Part shown: in pieces, positions 33,761 to 41,761 of the stretch
How positions within the stretch are numbered: position 1 is the stretch's first letter
Layout of the letters: each line of letters opens with the position of its first letter
Origin: JAAYTY01 sp964569245
GTDB lineage: Bacteria > Fermentibacterota > Fermentibacteria > Fermentibacterales > Fermentibacteraceae
DNA: 64,000 nt
Assembly (NCBI GenBank): GCA_964569245.1
Contig: CAZMTK010000001.1
Coordinates: 62,001 to 126,000 of the forward strand
Direction of reading: 5' to 3'
The notes under the pieces: generated by a model
What the model was told of the DNA's origin: nothing
Seen by the model: the letters and a program-made list of their open reading frames with translations, nothing else
Database searches by the model: none
Made by a program: the position numbers and the translations under genes

Positions 33761-35016
33761 TGCTCCTGCTTCTGGCTCTTGTCTTCAGCCCCGGGCTGGC
33801 GGACAGGGTGGTGGCCGTGGTGGCCGACCGCCCCGTCCTGCATTCCGATGTCCTGTCGAGGCTGGCCGAGAGCGGAGCCGCCACCGGCGCCGCCCCGGGA
33901 GACCCCTCCTACGAGAAGGCCCTGGACGAGATCATCGGCGAGCTGGTCATAGTCGAGTCGGCGAGGTCGGCAGGCTACTACCCTTCTCCGGCCGAGCTGG
34001 ATGTCATGGTGAGGGAGAGGCTCGCAGAGATCGAAGCCGGGCTCGGCGGCGAGGAGCAGCTCCTGGCCGCGCTGGCTTCCACCGGTATGACCATGGGCGA
34101 GTACAGGACCCGCCTGGGCGAGTTCATCGGAGACCAGCAGGCAGCGCAGCGGTTCGTCTCCGATCATGCCGGGAGAGAGATCAGAGCAATGCCTGCCGAC
34201 CCGGCAGCGTACCTGCAGTCGAACCGGGATCTGCTCGAGGAGGAGCTGATGCCCCGCCACCTCGGGTGGATCCTGTTCCAGGTCCTGCCGTCGGACAGCG
34301 CGTCCCGGGAGGAGGAGCAGCTGCTCTGGTCCCTGCGGTCCCGCATCCTGGCGGGGGAGAGCTTCGAGGATCTCGCCAGGGTCTGGTCCGAGGATCCGGG
34401 ATCGGCCGCTGCGGGCGGCGACCTTGGCGAATTCTCGCCCGGCGACATGACACCCGGCTTCGAGTCGGCCCTCTCGGGACTTGCCCCCGGCGAGGTCTCG
34501 ACCCCCTTCAGAACACCCTACGGCGTGCACATCGCCAGGCTCGACTCGCGCTCGGAATCCGGCTCCATGCAGGCGCATCACATACTCCGCATCGTGTCGC
34601 CCGACGCAGCCGACCTCCAGCGGACGATGGACGCCGCCTCGTCTGTCGCCGATTCCATCTCTCTGGGACTCCTGTCCTTCGACGAAGCGGCACGAAGGCA
34701 CAGCGCCGACCCCCTGACGAGGGGCCGAGGCGGAGATCTCGGGGTGGTGTTCGTCGAGCGGATGCTTCCGGAGGCGGCGCCGGCTCTCTCCGGGCTTCCT
34801 GCCGGAGGTCTGTGCGGGCCCGTACCCGTCCAGGAGGGCACGGCGGCGGCCATCTTCACCCTCCTCGACGACTCTCTCCGCATCGACTGGTCGGGCTATG
34901 ACCGGACATTCCTGTCGGAGCTGGTGCGGAGCATCGCCTACGAACACGCAGTCGAAGGCCTGGTGGATTCGCTGAGCAGCTTCGTGACGGTAGTCCGCCC
35001 CCGGTATGAGGATTGA
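33760..35016 (+). CDS. surA: SurA-like periplasmic chaperone with two parvulin domains
   Basis: SurA escorts outer-membrane proteins to BAM. This 418-residue protein has a signal peptide (MLLLLALVFSPGLA), a SurA_N domain (DRVVAVVADRPVLHSDVL, then LDEIIGELVIVESA) and two parvulin modules. The first has SFEDLARVWSEDP, GGDLGEFSPGDM and YGVHIARLDSR. The second has AHHILRIVSPD, DEAARRHSADP, then GGDLGVVF. This is the SurA layout and length. The ATG at 33760 (TGATG overlap) is preferred over 33730 because it starts the signal peptide. Confidence 0.88.
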   Translation: MLLLLALVFSPGLADRVVAVVADRPVLHSDVLSRLAESGAATGAAPGDPSYEKALDEIIGELVIVESARSAGYYPSPAELDVMVRERLAEIEAGLGGEEQLLAALASTGMTMGEYRTRLGEFIGDQQAAQRFVSDHAGREIRAMPADPAAYLQSNRDLLEEELMPRHLGWILFQVLPSDSASREEEQLLWSLRSRILAGESFEDLARVWSEDPGSAAAGGDLGEFSPGDMTPGFESALSGLAPGEVSTPFRTPYGVHIARLDSRSESGSMQAHHILRIVSPDAADLQRTMDAASSVADSISLGLLSFDEAARRHSADPLTRGRGGDLGVVFVERMLPEAAPALSGLPAGGLCGPVPVQEGTAAAIFTLLDDSLRIDWSGYDRTFLSELVRSIAYEHAVEGLVDSLSSFVTVVRPRYED

Positions 35017-35269
35017 CATCTTCGCAAGGGCGACCGGTCTCCTCAAGTCGAGAGAGACTGCGAGGAGAGCCTGCAGCGGCGGTTTCGCGCTGATCAACGG
35101 CAGGGAGGCGAAGCCGTCCTCGGAAGTGGCGCCTGGCGACGAGATCGAACTCTCATTTCCCGACGGCAGGACCGCGAGATTCGAAGTGCTGGCGATACCT
35201 GGACCGGGCAGCGTGCCGAAGAGCAGGCGCTGCGAGTATCTGAGGGTTCTCGGCGGAGAACGGGACTGA
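35006..35269 (+). CDS. Small S4-domain RNA-binding protein (RqcP/HslR-like)
   Basis: The 87-residue protein is a single S4 domain: MRIDIFARATGLLKSRETARR, then GFALINGREAKPSSEVAPGDEIELSF. Proteins of this size are RqcP/HslR (YabO), which bind the 50S-peptidyl-tRNA complex during ribosome rescue. RqcU/MutS2 is encoded at 54.9 kb. It overlaps surA by 11 bp and shares one base with ftsE. Confidence 0.82.
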   Translation: MRIDIFARATGLLKSRETARRACSGGFALINGREAKPSSEVAPGDEIELSFPDGRTARFEVLAIPGPGSVPKSRRCEYLRVLGGERD

Positions 35270-35949
35270 TGCTCGTAGAATTCGACTCGGTCAGCAGGAG
35301 CTATGGAGACTGGCCCGCGATAGACGGAGTCAGCTTCGGGGTGGAGAACGGCGAATTCGTGGTCCTTTCGGGGCCCAGCGGGGCGGGGAAGACCACGATC
35401 CTCAGGCTGGTGTGGATGGGCGATCTCCCGTCGAGGGGGCGGGTGGAGGTCGCAGGGTTCGGATCGGACAGGATGCGTCCCCCCGACTATGCGCTTCTGC
35501 GCAGGAAGATCGGAGTGGTCTTCCAGGATTTCAGGCTGCTCCCGGACAGGACGGTGTTCGACAACGTCGCCCTGCCCCTGCAGGTTTCCGGATCCTCTCC
35601 CGCCACGGTCAGGAAGAGGGTTTTCGCCCTCCTCGCCGAGATGGGGCTCAGCCACAGGAGGGCGGCCCTTCCGCACGAGCTGTCAGGAGGGGAGCAGCAG
35701 AGGGTCGCGGTCGCGAGAGCGATGGTGGCACACCCCGTCCTCCTTCTGGCCGACGAGCCAACGGGCAACCTGGATCCGGAGGTGTCGAGGCACGTGATCG
35801 ATCTCCTCCTCGAGATCAACAAGGGCGGCACGGCCGTCATCATGGCCACCCACGATCCGAGACGCGTGCCGCCCGGAAGGGCCAGGTTCGTCTTCCTGCG
35901 ACAGGGCCGGCTGGTCAGCCCCGGCGACTGGCGGGGAGGCGAGGTCTGA
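35269..35949 (+). CDS. ftsE: Cell division ATP-binding protein FtsE
   Basis: FtsE is the ABC ATPase of the FtsEX complex that activates septal peptidoglycan hydrolases. The 226-residue protein shows Walker A GPSGAGKTT (~35), the Q-loop VFQDFRLL, the signature LSGGEQQRVAVARA and Walker B LLADEPTGNLD. It is shorter than typical importers and directly followed by ftsX, which fixes the assignment. The start overlaps the S4 gene stop by one base. Confidence 0.95.
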   Translation: MLVEFDSVSRSYGDWPAIDGVSFGVENGEFVVLSGPSGAGKTTILRLVWMGDLPSRGRVEVAGFGSDRMRPPDYALLRRKIGVVFQDFRLLPDRTVFDNVALPLQVSGSSPATVRKRVFALLAEMGLSHRRAALPHELSGGEQQRVAVARAMVAHPVLLLADEPTGNLDPEVSRHVIDLLLEINKGGTAVIMATHDPRRVPPGRARFVFLRQGRLVSPGDWRGGEV

Positions 35950-36824
35950 TGCTCCACCTCGTGATGTCCGTGCTGAGGGAGACCTGGCTGAACCTCAGGG
36001 GCAAGCAGGCGTCCGTCGCCCTCACCCTGCTCATGATCAGCCTCTCGTTCGTGGTATTCGACACCTTCCTCGTGATAACCTGGAACGTGCGGAGCATCCT
36101 GAGGCAGGAGCAGGAGTCGATAGGCATAGAGCTGTTCCTCGACAGGTCCGTCTCCGAACCTGAGGCCAGGGCCATGGCCGACCTCGTATCGGGCATGGAG
36201 GGCGTGTCCTCGGTGTACTATGTCTCCCCGCAGGAGGCGGAGCGGGTCTTCAGGGCCGAACTGCCCGACAAGGCCGACCTGCTCGACCTCCTCGGAGAAG
36301 ACTTCACTCTGCCTGCGTCCCTCCAGGTTTCGCTGTACGAGGAGTACCGGACGGACGAGCGGATGTCGGATCTCGCAAGGACCATGCGCAGCCTGGCCGG
36401 GGTATCGGACGCAGTCTGGGGAGAGAGCTACCTCCCCGGGCTTACAGAGGTGGTCGACGCGCTGCACAGGCTCGACCTGTTCGCGGGGCTGGTGCTCCTC
36501 GCGAGCATCTCGCTGGTCGTGGCAAACACGGTGAGACTTGCGGTCGCACGGCGCGCCCTCACCGTGGAGATAATGAGCGTGTGCGGAGCCCCTGACTGGT
36601 TCCTCAGGACGCCTTTCCTGCTGGAGGGGCTGCTGACCGGCCTTGCCGGCTCGCTTGGGGGCCTGGTCATGACCCTGGCGGCCTCCCTCGCGGTATCGGC
36701 GTCAGTGACGCACGTGTTCCTGCCTCCGAGATGGGTGGCCGGGGTCCTCGTCCTCGGCGGGTCCGTCGGGGTCATAGGCAGCTGGATCGGCCTGAAGAGC
36801 TCCATGCCCAGGCCCAGACGTTGA
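35949..36824 (+). CDS. ftsX: Cell division membrane protein FtsX
   Basis: The 291-residue protein has the FtsX layout: a cytoplasmic N-terminus, a first membrane span (~24-46), a periplasmic domain (~50-175; ESIGIELFLDRSVSEPEA and YYVSPQEAERVF) and three C-terminal spans. LAVARRALTVEIMSVCGAPDWFLRTPFLLEG is typical of the region after the second span. The periplasmic domain recruits hydrolases or their activators, possibly the M23 protein at 25.6 kb (inference). TGATG overlap with ftsE. Confidence 0.93.
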   Translation: MLHLVMSVLRETWLNLRGKQASVALTLLMISLSFVVFDTFLVITWNVRSILRQEQESIGIELFLDRSVSEPEARAMADLVSGMEGVSSVYYVSPQEAERVFRAELPDKADLLDLLGEDFTLPASLQVSLYEEYRTDERMSDLARTMRSLAGVSDAVWGESYLPGLTEVVDALHRLDLFAGLVLLASISLVVANTVRLAVARRALTVEIMSVCGAPDWFLRTPFLLEGLLTGLAGSLGGLVMTLAASLAVSASVTHVFLPPRWVAGVLVLGGSVGVIGSWIGLKSSMPRPRR

Positions 36825-36838
36825 CGGGAGGAAGTTCG

Positions 36839-37201
36839 ATGATCCATTCCCTGCATGCGATGATAGTGTCGGCCCTGACCCTCCAGGACAGCACCGCGAC
36901 CACACAGGCTCCGATGTCGCCCTGCGGAGGGGGCGGCATAGAGAGCTACATCCCCATCGTCCTGATGGTCGGGATCATCTACTTCCTGATGATCCGGCCC
37001 CAGCAGAAGCAGCAGAAGGAGCTCCGAAGGATGCGTGACGGTCTGAAGAAGGACGACAGGGTGGTGACCACGGGGGGCATCCACGGGGTGATCTCGGCGG
37101 TCAAGGGCGACATCGTGACGCTCCGGGTGGCGGACGGCGTCAAGGTGGATTTCGACAGGTCCGCCATCGTCGCTCTGGACAGGCATCCCGAAGGCGAATG
37201 A
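36839..37201 (+). CDS. yajC: Preprotein translocase subunit YajC
   Basis: YajC joins the SecDF-YajC holotranslocon. The 120-residue product has a single membrane span (~38-54) followed at once by the hallmark MIRPQQKQQKE. A small domain follows: DGLKKDDRVVTTGGIHGVI and VTLRVADGVKVDFDRSAI. GGGAGG lies just upstream of the ATG. secD/secF are not adjacent; instead def follows with ATGA overlap. Confidence 0.93.
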   Translation: MIHSLHAMIVSALTLQDSTATTQAPMSPCGGGGIESYIPIVLMVGIIYFLMIRPQQKQQKELRRMRDGLKKDDRVVTTGGIHGVISAVKGDIVTLRVADGVKVDFDRSAIVALDRHPEGE

Positions 37202-37734
37202 CCCGCTCCCGCTGCATCGAGGTCATCGGTTCGCCCGTTCTCAGGCGGGTCTCCCGGCCATTCGACCTCTCCGGCGGCAACGGGTCCCTGATGGAGCTGG
37301 TGATCGAGATGGAACGGCTGCTGGCCGCCGAGCGGGGTCTCGGCCTCGCGGCTCCCCAGGCGGGAGAGAACGTCAGGGTCTTCATCCTGGACTCGTCGAG
37401 CCTCGACACCTCGGGACACAGGGTGTTCGTAAACCCTGTGACGGAGCCATACGGCCCCTCCTGCCGCATCGAGGAGGGGTGCCTGAGCGTCCCCGGTCTG
37501 TACGAGGAGGTGAGCCGCCCGTCGCGCTGCAGGGTCTCGGCGACAGACGAGAAGGGAGTCCGCTTCGAGCTCGACCTCGGAGGAATGGCGGCCCGGGCGG
37601 CCCAGCACGAGAACGACCATCTCGACGGCATCCTCTTCGTGGACAGGCTGGGCGCCCTCAGGAGGCGGCTCCTGCGGAGGAGGCTGGAAGCAATGGCCGA
37701 GGCCGCTGGGAACGAGCCCGACAGACGTGCCTGA
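37198..37734 (+). CDS. def: Peptide deformylase
   Basis: Def removes the formyl group from nascent proteins. The 178-residue enzyme has all three motifs: GLGLAAPQ (47-54), EEGCLSVPG with metal ligand Cys95, and QHENDHLDG with His137, Glu138 and His141. It overlaps yajC (ATGA) and fmt (8 bp), pairing the formylating and deformylating enzymes. Confidence 0.95.
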   Translation: MTRSRCIEVIGSPVLRRVSRPFDLSGGNGSLMELVIEMERLLAAERGLGLAAPQAGENVRVFILDSSSLDTSGHRVFVNPVTEPYGPSCRIEEGCLSVPGLYEEVSRPSRCRVSATDEKGVRFELDLGGMAARAAQHENDHLDGILFVDRLGALRRRLLRRRLEAMAEAAGNEPDRRA

Positions 37735-38674
37735 GACCGGGCGCGGAGACGTTCTGATCTTCCTCGGAAGCGGCTTCTTCGCCGTACCCCTGCTGCAGGC
37801 GCTGGCATCCGATGGCGCATGGAGCGTGGAATGCGTCGTCACCAGGCCGGATGCGAGGGCCGGAAGGGGGCTGGCGAGCAGGGAGTCGCCCGTCGCCGCC
37901 GCAGCCTCGGAGCTGGGCATCGAGGTCTTCAAGACAGCAAGGCTCGGCGACGAGGCGAGGAGGAGGCTCGGCGGCATGCATGCCGCCGTAGCCGTGTCCG
38001 CCGACTTCGGGCTGCGCATTCCCACCTGGATGCTGGCTCTACCCGCCAAGGGAGTCGTGAACGTGCACCCCTCCCTTCTGCCACGGTACAGGGGGCCATC
38101 CCCGGTCGCATGGGCGATCCTGAACGGCGACAGAGAGACCGGTGTCACATTCATGCTGACTGACGAAGGCTGGGACACCGGCCCGATCCTGTCAGCCATA
38201 CCGCACGAGATGAGACCTGACGACACCTGCGGCTCGCTTACACAGAGGCTATCCTCAATAGCGTCCCAGAAAGTAAGTTCAGTATTAAAAGAATATTTGA
38301 ACAACAAGATTATGCCATGTCCCCAGCCCGTAGAAGGCGTTCATGCCCCTTTCTTGCCGCCTGCCGACCGATGGCTGAGCTGGAGCCTGCCGGCAGAAGT
38401 TCTCGAGAGGCGTGTCAGGGCTCTGCAGCCCGAGCCTGGCGCCCTCGCCCTTTTCAGGGGCAGGCGGATAGAGGTGTGCAGGGCATCCATAGCCCGGTCG
38501 CAGGGTCCTCCGGGCAGGATCTCGGTTTGCGGGGGTGCAGTTTCGGTGTCCTGCGGCAGCGGCGCGCTGGAGCTTCTAGAAGTGCGGCCCGAGTCGAGGA
38601 GGACAATGAGCGGCCAGGCCTTCGCCGCAGGCTACGGGCCGCTGGACGGGGAGGACATGGATGCGCCTCCGTGA
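37727..38674 (+). CDS. fmt: Methionyl-tRNA formyltransferase
   Basis: Fmt formylates Met-tRNAi. The 315-residue product has the GART-type catalytic domain: FLGSGFFAVPLL at the start, then NVHPSLLPRYRGPSP with catalytic Asn and His, and DEGWDTGPI with catalytic Asp. A C-terminal OB-like domain follows (RALQPEPGALALFRGRRIEV). The linker between them (Gln181 to Pro197 approximately) is encoded by an abnormally AT-rich patch at 38268-38317 with rare codons such as TTA, AAA, AGT and TAT. The frame is intact. The GTG start overlaps def. Confidence 0.93.
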   Translation: MPETGRGDVLIFLGSGFFAVPLLQALASDGAWSVECVVTRPDARAGRGLASRESPVAAAASELGIEVFKTARLGDEARRRLGGMHAAVAVSADFGLRIPTWMLALPAKGVVNVHPSLLPRYRGPSPVAWAILNGDRETGVTFMLTDEGWDTGPILSAIPHEMRPDDTCGSLTQRLSSIASQKVSSVLKEYLNNKIMPCPQPVEGVHAPFLPPADRWLSWSLPAEVLERRVRALQPEPGALALFRGRRIEVCRASIARSQGPPGRISVCGGAVSVSCGSGALELLEVRPESRRTMSGQAFAAGYGPLDGEDMDAPP

Positions 38675-39422
38675 GGGTGCAGGACTCTTCCATTCCGGGC
38701 TTGCGCTCGCCTCCCTGCCGCCTGCCGCGATCATCTCGGTGCTCTCCGGCTCGGTCTCCGGCCCTGTGGCGGGAGCCTGCTCGGCTCTGGGGCTCATAGT
38801 CCTTATCCAGTCGCTTGCGCTGATGTCGCTTACGTTTGGCTGGCGCAGACCGCTTCTCGTCATGGGCAGGATCTCCCACGGTGCCTTGAGGATCGTCCCG
38901 CCCCGCAAGGATGACCGTCTCGGTCCGGAGAGAATGGTCGTCGCGCTCAACAATGCGCTGGTCGCCCGAGAGGCGCCGCTTTCGCCGCCACCCTCCAGGA
39001 TCCTTCTCCTCCTGCCGCACTGCCTGCAGAGCCACGAGTGCACGATACGCCTGGTTCACGACCCCTGTGCGTGCCGGAGGTGCGGGCGGTGCGACATGGC
39101 AGCCCTGCTCTCGCTGGCGGGTGAGAGGGGCATGTCGGTGGCCGTGGCTACCGGAGGCACTCTCGCAAGGAAGGCCCTGGAACGCGTGAAGCCCGACCTG
39201 GTCGTCGCCGTGGCCTGTGCGAGAGACCTCTGCTCCGGGATCCTCGACGCCTGGCCCCTTCGCATCTGGGGCCAGCTGAACGAGCTTCCGAACGGGGAGT
39301 GCTTCGACACCGCCGTGGATGTGCGTGAACTCTCCAGAGCGCTGGATCTCCTCGCGGGTGCTGACTCCCGCCGGGGATGCCGCATCCCCTCCGGGTTCAG
39401 GAAGTCGTGCCGCCCCGACTAG
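38661..39422 (+). CDS. DUF116 family membrane protein
   Basis: The 253-residue protein starts with two hydrophobic segments (about 15-65) and has the DUF116 cysteine pattern. ILLLLPHCLQSHEC is followed by CACRRCGRCDM, then VAVATGGTLARKAL, VVAVACARDLCSGI and LPNGECFDTAVDV. The clustered cysteines suggest an iron-sulfur or zinc site. The function is unknown; the family is often encoded near def/fmt, as here (14-bp overlap with fmt). Confidence 0.85.
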   Translation: MRLREGAGLFHSGLALASLPPAAIISVLSGSVSGPVAGACSALGLIVLIQSLALMSLTFGWRRPLLVMGRISHGALRIVPPRKDDRLGPERMVVALNNALVAREAPLSPPPSRILLLLPHCLQSHECTIRLVHDPCACRRCGRCDMAALLSLAGERGMSVAVATGGTLARKALERVKPDLVVAVACARDLCSGILDAWPLRIWGQLNELPNGECFDTAVDVRELSRALDLLAGADSRRGCRIPSGFRKSCRPD

Positions 39423-41230
39423 CGGTTTTCCATCTCCTCCAGCTCGGTCACGATCTCGTCGAGCCAGGCCAGCGCCCTGCCGACGGGCTCGGGTGTCGCG
39501 AGATCCACCCCGGCCGCGGCCAGGAGCTCCAGGGGCGGCCGGCTGCTGCCTGAGGCCAGGAATTCGAGATACGCTTCGAGAGCGCCCTGCCGGCCCTCGA
39601 TTATCCGCCTGGCGATGGTCACCGCTGAAGCGAGTCCGGTGGCGTACTTGTAGACGTAGAAGTTGTAGAAGAAGTGCGGAATGCGCGCCCACTCACAGGC
39701 GATCAGCCTGCTGTCGCCCTCCAGGTCGAAGGCGCTGCCGTGGTACTCCCTCACCAGCTCCAGATATCTGTCCGAAAGCATCCCGGGAGTGAGGGCGCCG
39801 CCCTCCTCTATCTCCCTGTGCAGCATCCACTCGAACTCCGCGAACATGGTCTGTCTGAAGACGGTGGTGCGGAAGTCGTTCACCATCCTGTCGAGCAGGA
39901 ATGCTCGAGCCCGAGGGCTTTCCGCGCGGCCGACGAGGAGCTCCTGGAGGAGGATCTCGTTGAGAGTCGAGGCCACCTCGGCGAGGATGATCCTGTAGTC
40001 CGAAGTGTGATAGGGCTGTCTCCTCCTGGACATGAAGCTGTGCATCGAGTGGCCGGCCTCGTGCGCCAGCGTGAACACGGAGTCGAGGGTGCCCGTGAAG
40101 TTGTGGAGTATGAAGGGCATGGTGTCGTATCCGCCGCCCGAATAGGCTCCGGACCTCTTGCCGCGGTTCTCGTACCTGTCCACCCAGCGCGAGGCGAAGC
40201 CGGTGCGAAGGATGTCGGCATACTCGTCTCCGAGTAGCTTCACCGCCTCGAGGGTCAGCCCGGCGGCCTCCTCGAAGGTGTAGCGTCTCTCGGGCTCGTT
40301 CACCGATGGAAGGTACAGGTCGTAGATGCGCATAGTCTCGAGCCCCAGGATCCTCTTCTTGAGCGCATAGTACCTGTGCATCAGGGGAAGGCTCTTCCGG
40401 ACGGCCGCTATCAGGGACTCGTACACGGGCTTCCCGACATCGTCTCCGAAAAGGGAGGCCTCGAGCGCCGAGGGATGCCCCCTGAGGCGGGCGTGCATCA
40501 CCTGGGTCCTGGCATGGCCCTCGAGAAGAGAGGCTGCGGTGGCCAGGTTCCCCGAAAGCTCCCCGTAGTATCCGAGGAACGCTTCCCTCCTCACCCTGGG
40601 ATCGCGGCTCTCGAGCAGGGGGACGAGGTTCGAGTTCGTCAGCCTGGTCTCGGCTCCCTCGGAATCGAGGATCGCCGGGAGCCTCGCCGGCATGTCCACG
40701 TTGCAGAGCTTGCCGTAGGAGTCCGAAAAGAAGCCGGTGACCTCCGAGGACATGGCCAGAATCCTCTCCTCGGGGCTGCTGAGAACGTGCGGGCGCCTGC
40801 GGAGGATCTCCCGAAGCCAGGAGGCGTAGATGGCGAGCTCGGGGCGCTCGAGCCAGTTCTCCAGCATCGAGGCATCGAGAGAGAGGAGCTCGGGGACGAA
40901 GAAGGAATGCGCCGCCGACACCTCGGCCATCCTCGCCCGCATCCGGGAGCTCATCGCGCTGAAGACGGGGTTCGACAGATCCTCGTCCTCGCGCATCGAG
41001 GCGTAGTTGTAGAGCTTCTCCAGCCTTCTCTGCTGGTCGAGCATCTCGCGGACGGCTCCCAGGAGGGCTTCCGGGGAGCTGCCCAGAGTGCCCGCCCGCC
41101 TCGAGAACTCCGCGGCGAAGCCGGAGGTGCCTTCGAAATCGGCCTCCCAGTCGGAGGGAGAGGGGTAGATGGTTTCCAGGTTCCAGGTGTCCTCCTCGGG
41201 CACTTCGCTCCGCAGACGCGGCTCAGACAT
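39419..41230 (-). CDS. pepF: Oligoendopeptidase F (M3 metallopeptidase)
   Basis: PepF cuts short peptides in the cytoplasm. The 603-residue protein shows the N-terminal TWNLETIYPS, a helical domain (RRLEKLYNYASMREDED) and the catalytic zinc motif HEAGH at ~388, in the FTLAHEAGHSMHS context. The second Glu ligand lies in EVASTLNEILLQELL, and IPHFFYNFYVYKYATG follows. Length and motifs are standard. The gene converges on the DUF116 gene with a 4-bp overlap and lies downstream of the thioesterase gene (8-bp overlap). Confidence 0.95.
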   Translation of the reverse strand: MSEPRLRSEVPEEDTWNLETIYPSPSDWEADFEGTSGFAAEFSRRAGTLGSSPEALLGAVREMLDQQRRLEKLYNYASMREDEDLSNPVFSAMSSRMRARMAEVSAAHSFFVPELLSLDASMLENWLERPELAIYASWLREILRRRPHVLSSPEERILAMSSEVTGFFSDSYGKLCNVDMPARLPAILDSEGAETRLTNSNLVPLLESRDPRVRREAFLGYYGELSGNLATAASLLEGHARTQVMHARLRGHPSALEASLFGDDVGKPVYESLIAAVRKSLPLMHRYYALKKRILGLETMRIYDLYLPSVNEPERRYTFEEAAGLTLEAVKLLGDEYADILRTGFASRWVDRYENRGKRSGAYSGGGYDTMPFILHNFTGTLDSVFTLAHEAGHSMHSFMSRRRQPYHTSDYRIILAEVASTLNEILLQELLVGRAESPRARAFLLDRMVNDFRTTVFRQTMFAEFEWMLHREIEEGGALTPGMLSDRYLELVREYHGSAFDLEGDSRLIACEWARIPHFFYNFYVYKYATGLASAVTIARRIIEGRQGALEAYLEFLASGSSRPPLELLAAAGVDLATPEPVGRALAWLDEIVTELEEMENR

Positions 41231-41648
41231 CGACGGTCCCCTTCCCTTCGTGCTTCCTGCATCTCTCCGCGACCTTCGCGATGAACTTCTCGAGATCCAC
41301 TGCGAAGCGCTCGTGCGTCCCTTCGCCGACAGTTCCCCAGCGGTCGCTGGCGGTGACCCGGAACCTCAGCCTCCGTCCTTCGACCTCCACGAGCTCCGCC
41401 ATCGCCGTGACCGTCTCGCCGGCCGGCGTGGCTGCCGCGTGGCGAACATCCAGCGAGGTCCCCACCGTGGTCCATCCCTCCGGAAGGAGGCCCTGCACCG
41501 CGTCGCGAGCGGCCATCTCCATGAGGGCAACCATGGAGGGAGTGGAGAAGACCTCGACTCCGCCGCTCCCGACCGCAGAAGCGACGTTCGACGGACCCAC
41601 GGCGACCGACCTCTCGCAGGTCCTGCCCAGCGCACCTGTGATCTCCAT
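41223..41648 (-). CDS. FlK-like hotdog thioesterase
   Basis: The 141-residue hotdog-fold protein resembles the fluoroacetyl-CoA thioesterase (FlK) family: EVFSTPSMVALMEMAA, a VGTSLDVRHAAATPAGETV segment, EVEGRRLRFRVTASD and GEGTHERFAVD near the end. Many relatives are general acyl-CoA thioesterases; nothing here proves fluoroacetyl specificity. GGAGGAG lies just before the ATG. Its 3' end overlaps pepF, so they form one transcript. The 113-bp divergent gap to the MFS gene is GC-rich and contains a GCCGGCGCCGGC palindrome. Confidence 0.75.
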   Translation of the reverse strand: MEITGALGRTCERSVAVGPSNVASAVGSGGVEVFSTPSMVALMEMAARDAVQGLLPEGWTTVGTSLDVRHAAATPAGETVTAMAELVEVEGRRLRFRVTASDRWGTVGEGTHERFAVDLEKFIAKVAERCRKHEGKGTVDV

Positions 41649-41761
41649 GCAGCTCCTCCCGGCTCTGCGGGCTCTTCCGCTCCGCCCGCGGAATATGCAT
41701 CCTTGCGGAACCGGCGGGTGGTCTGCCGCCGGCGCCGGCCGGGCGGCTCCCCGGAACGGGA

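Noticed and set aside
33466..35676. 736-codon open frame on the minus strand across surA, the S4 gene and ftsE
   Set aside because: It spans three well-identified genes on the other strand and shows no recognisable protein features.
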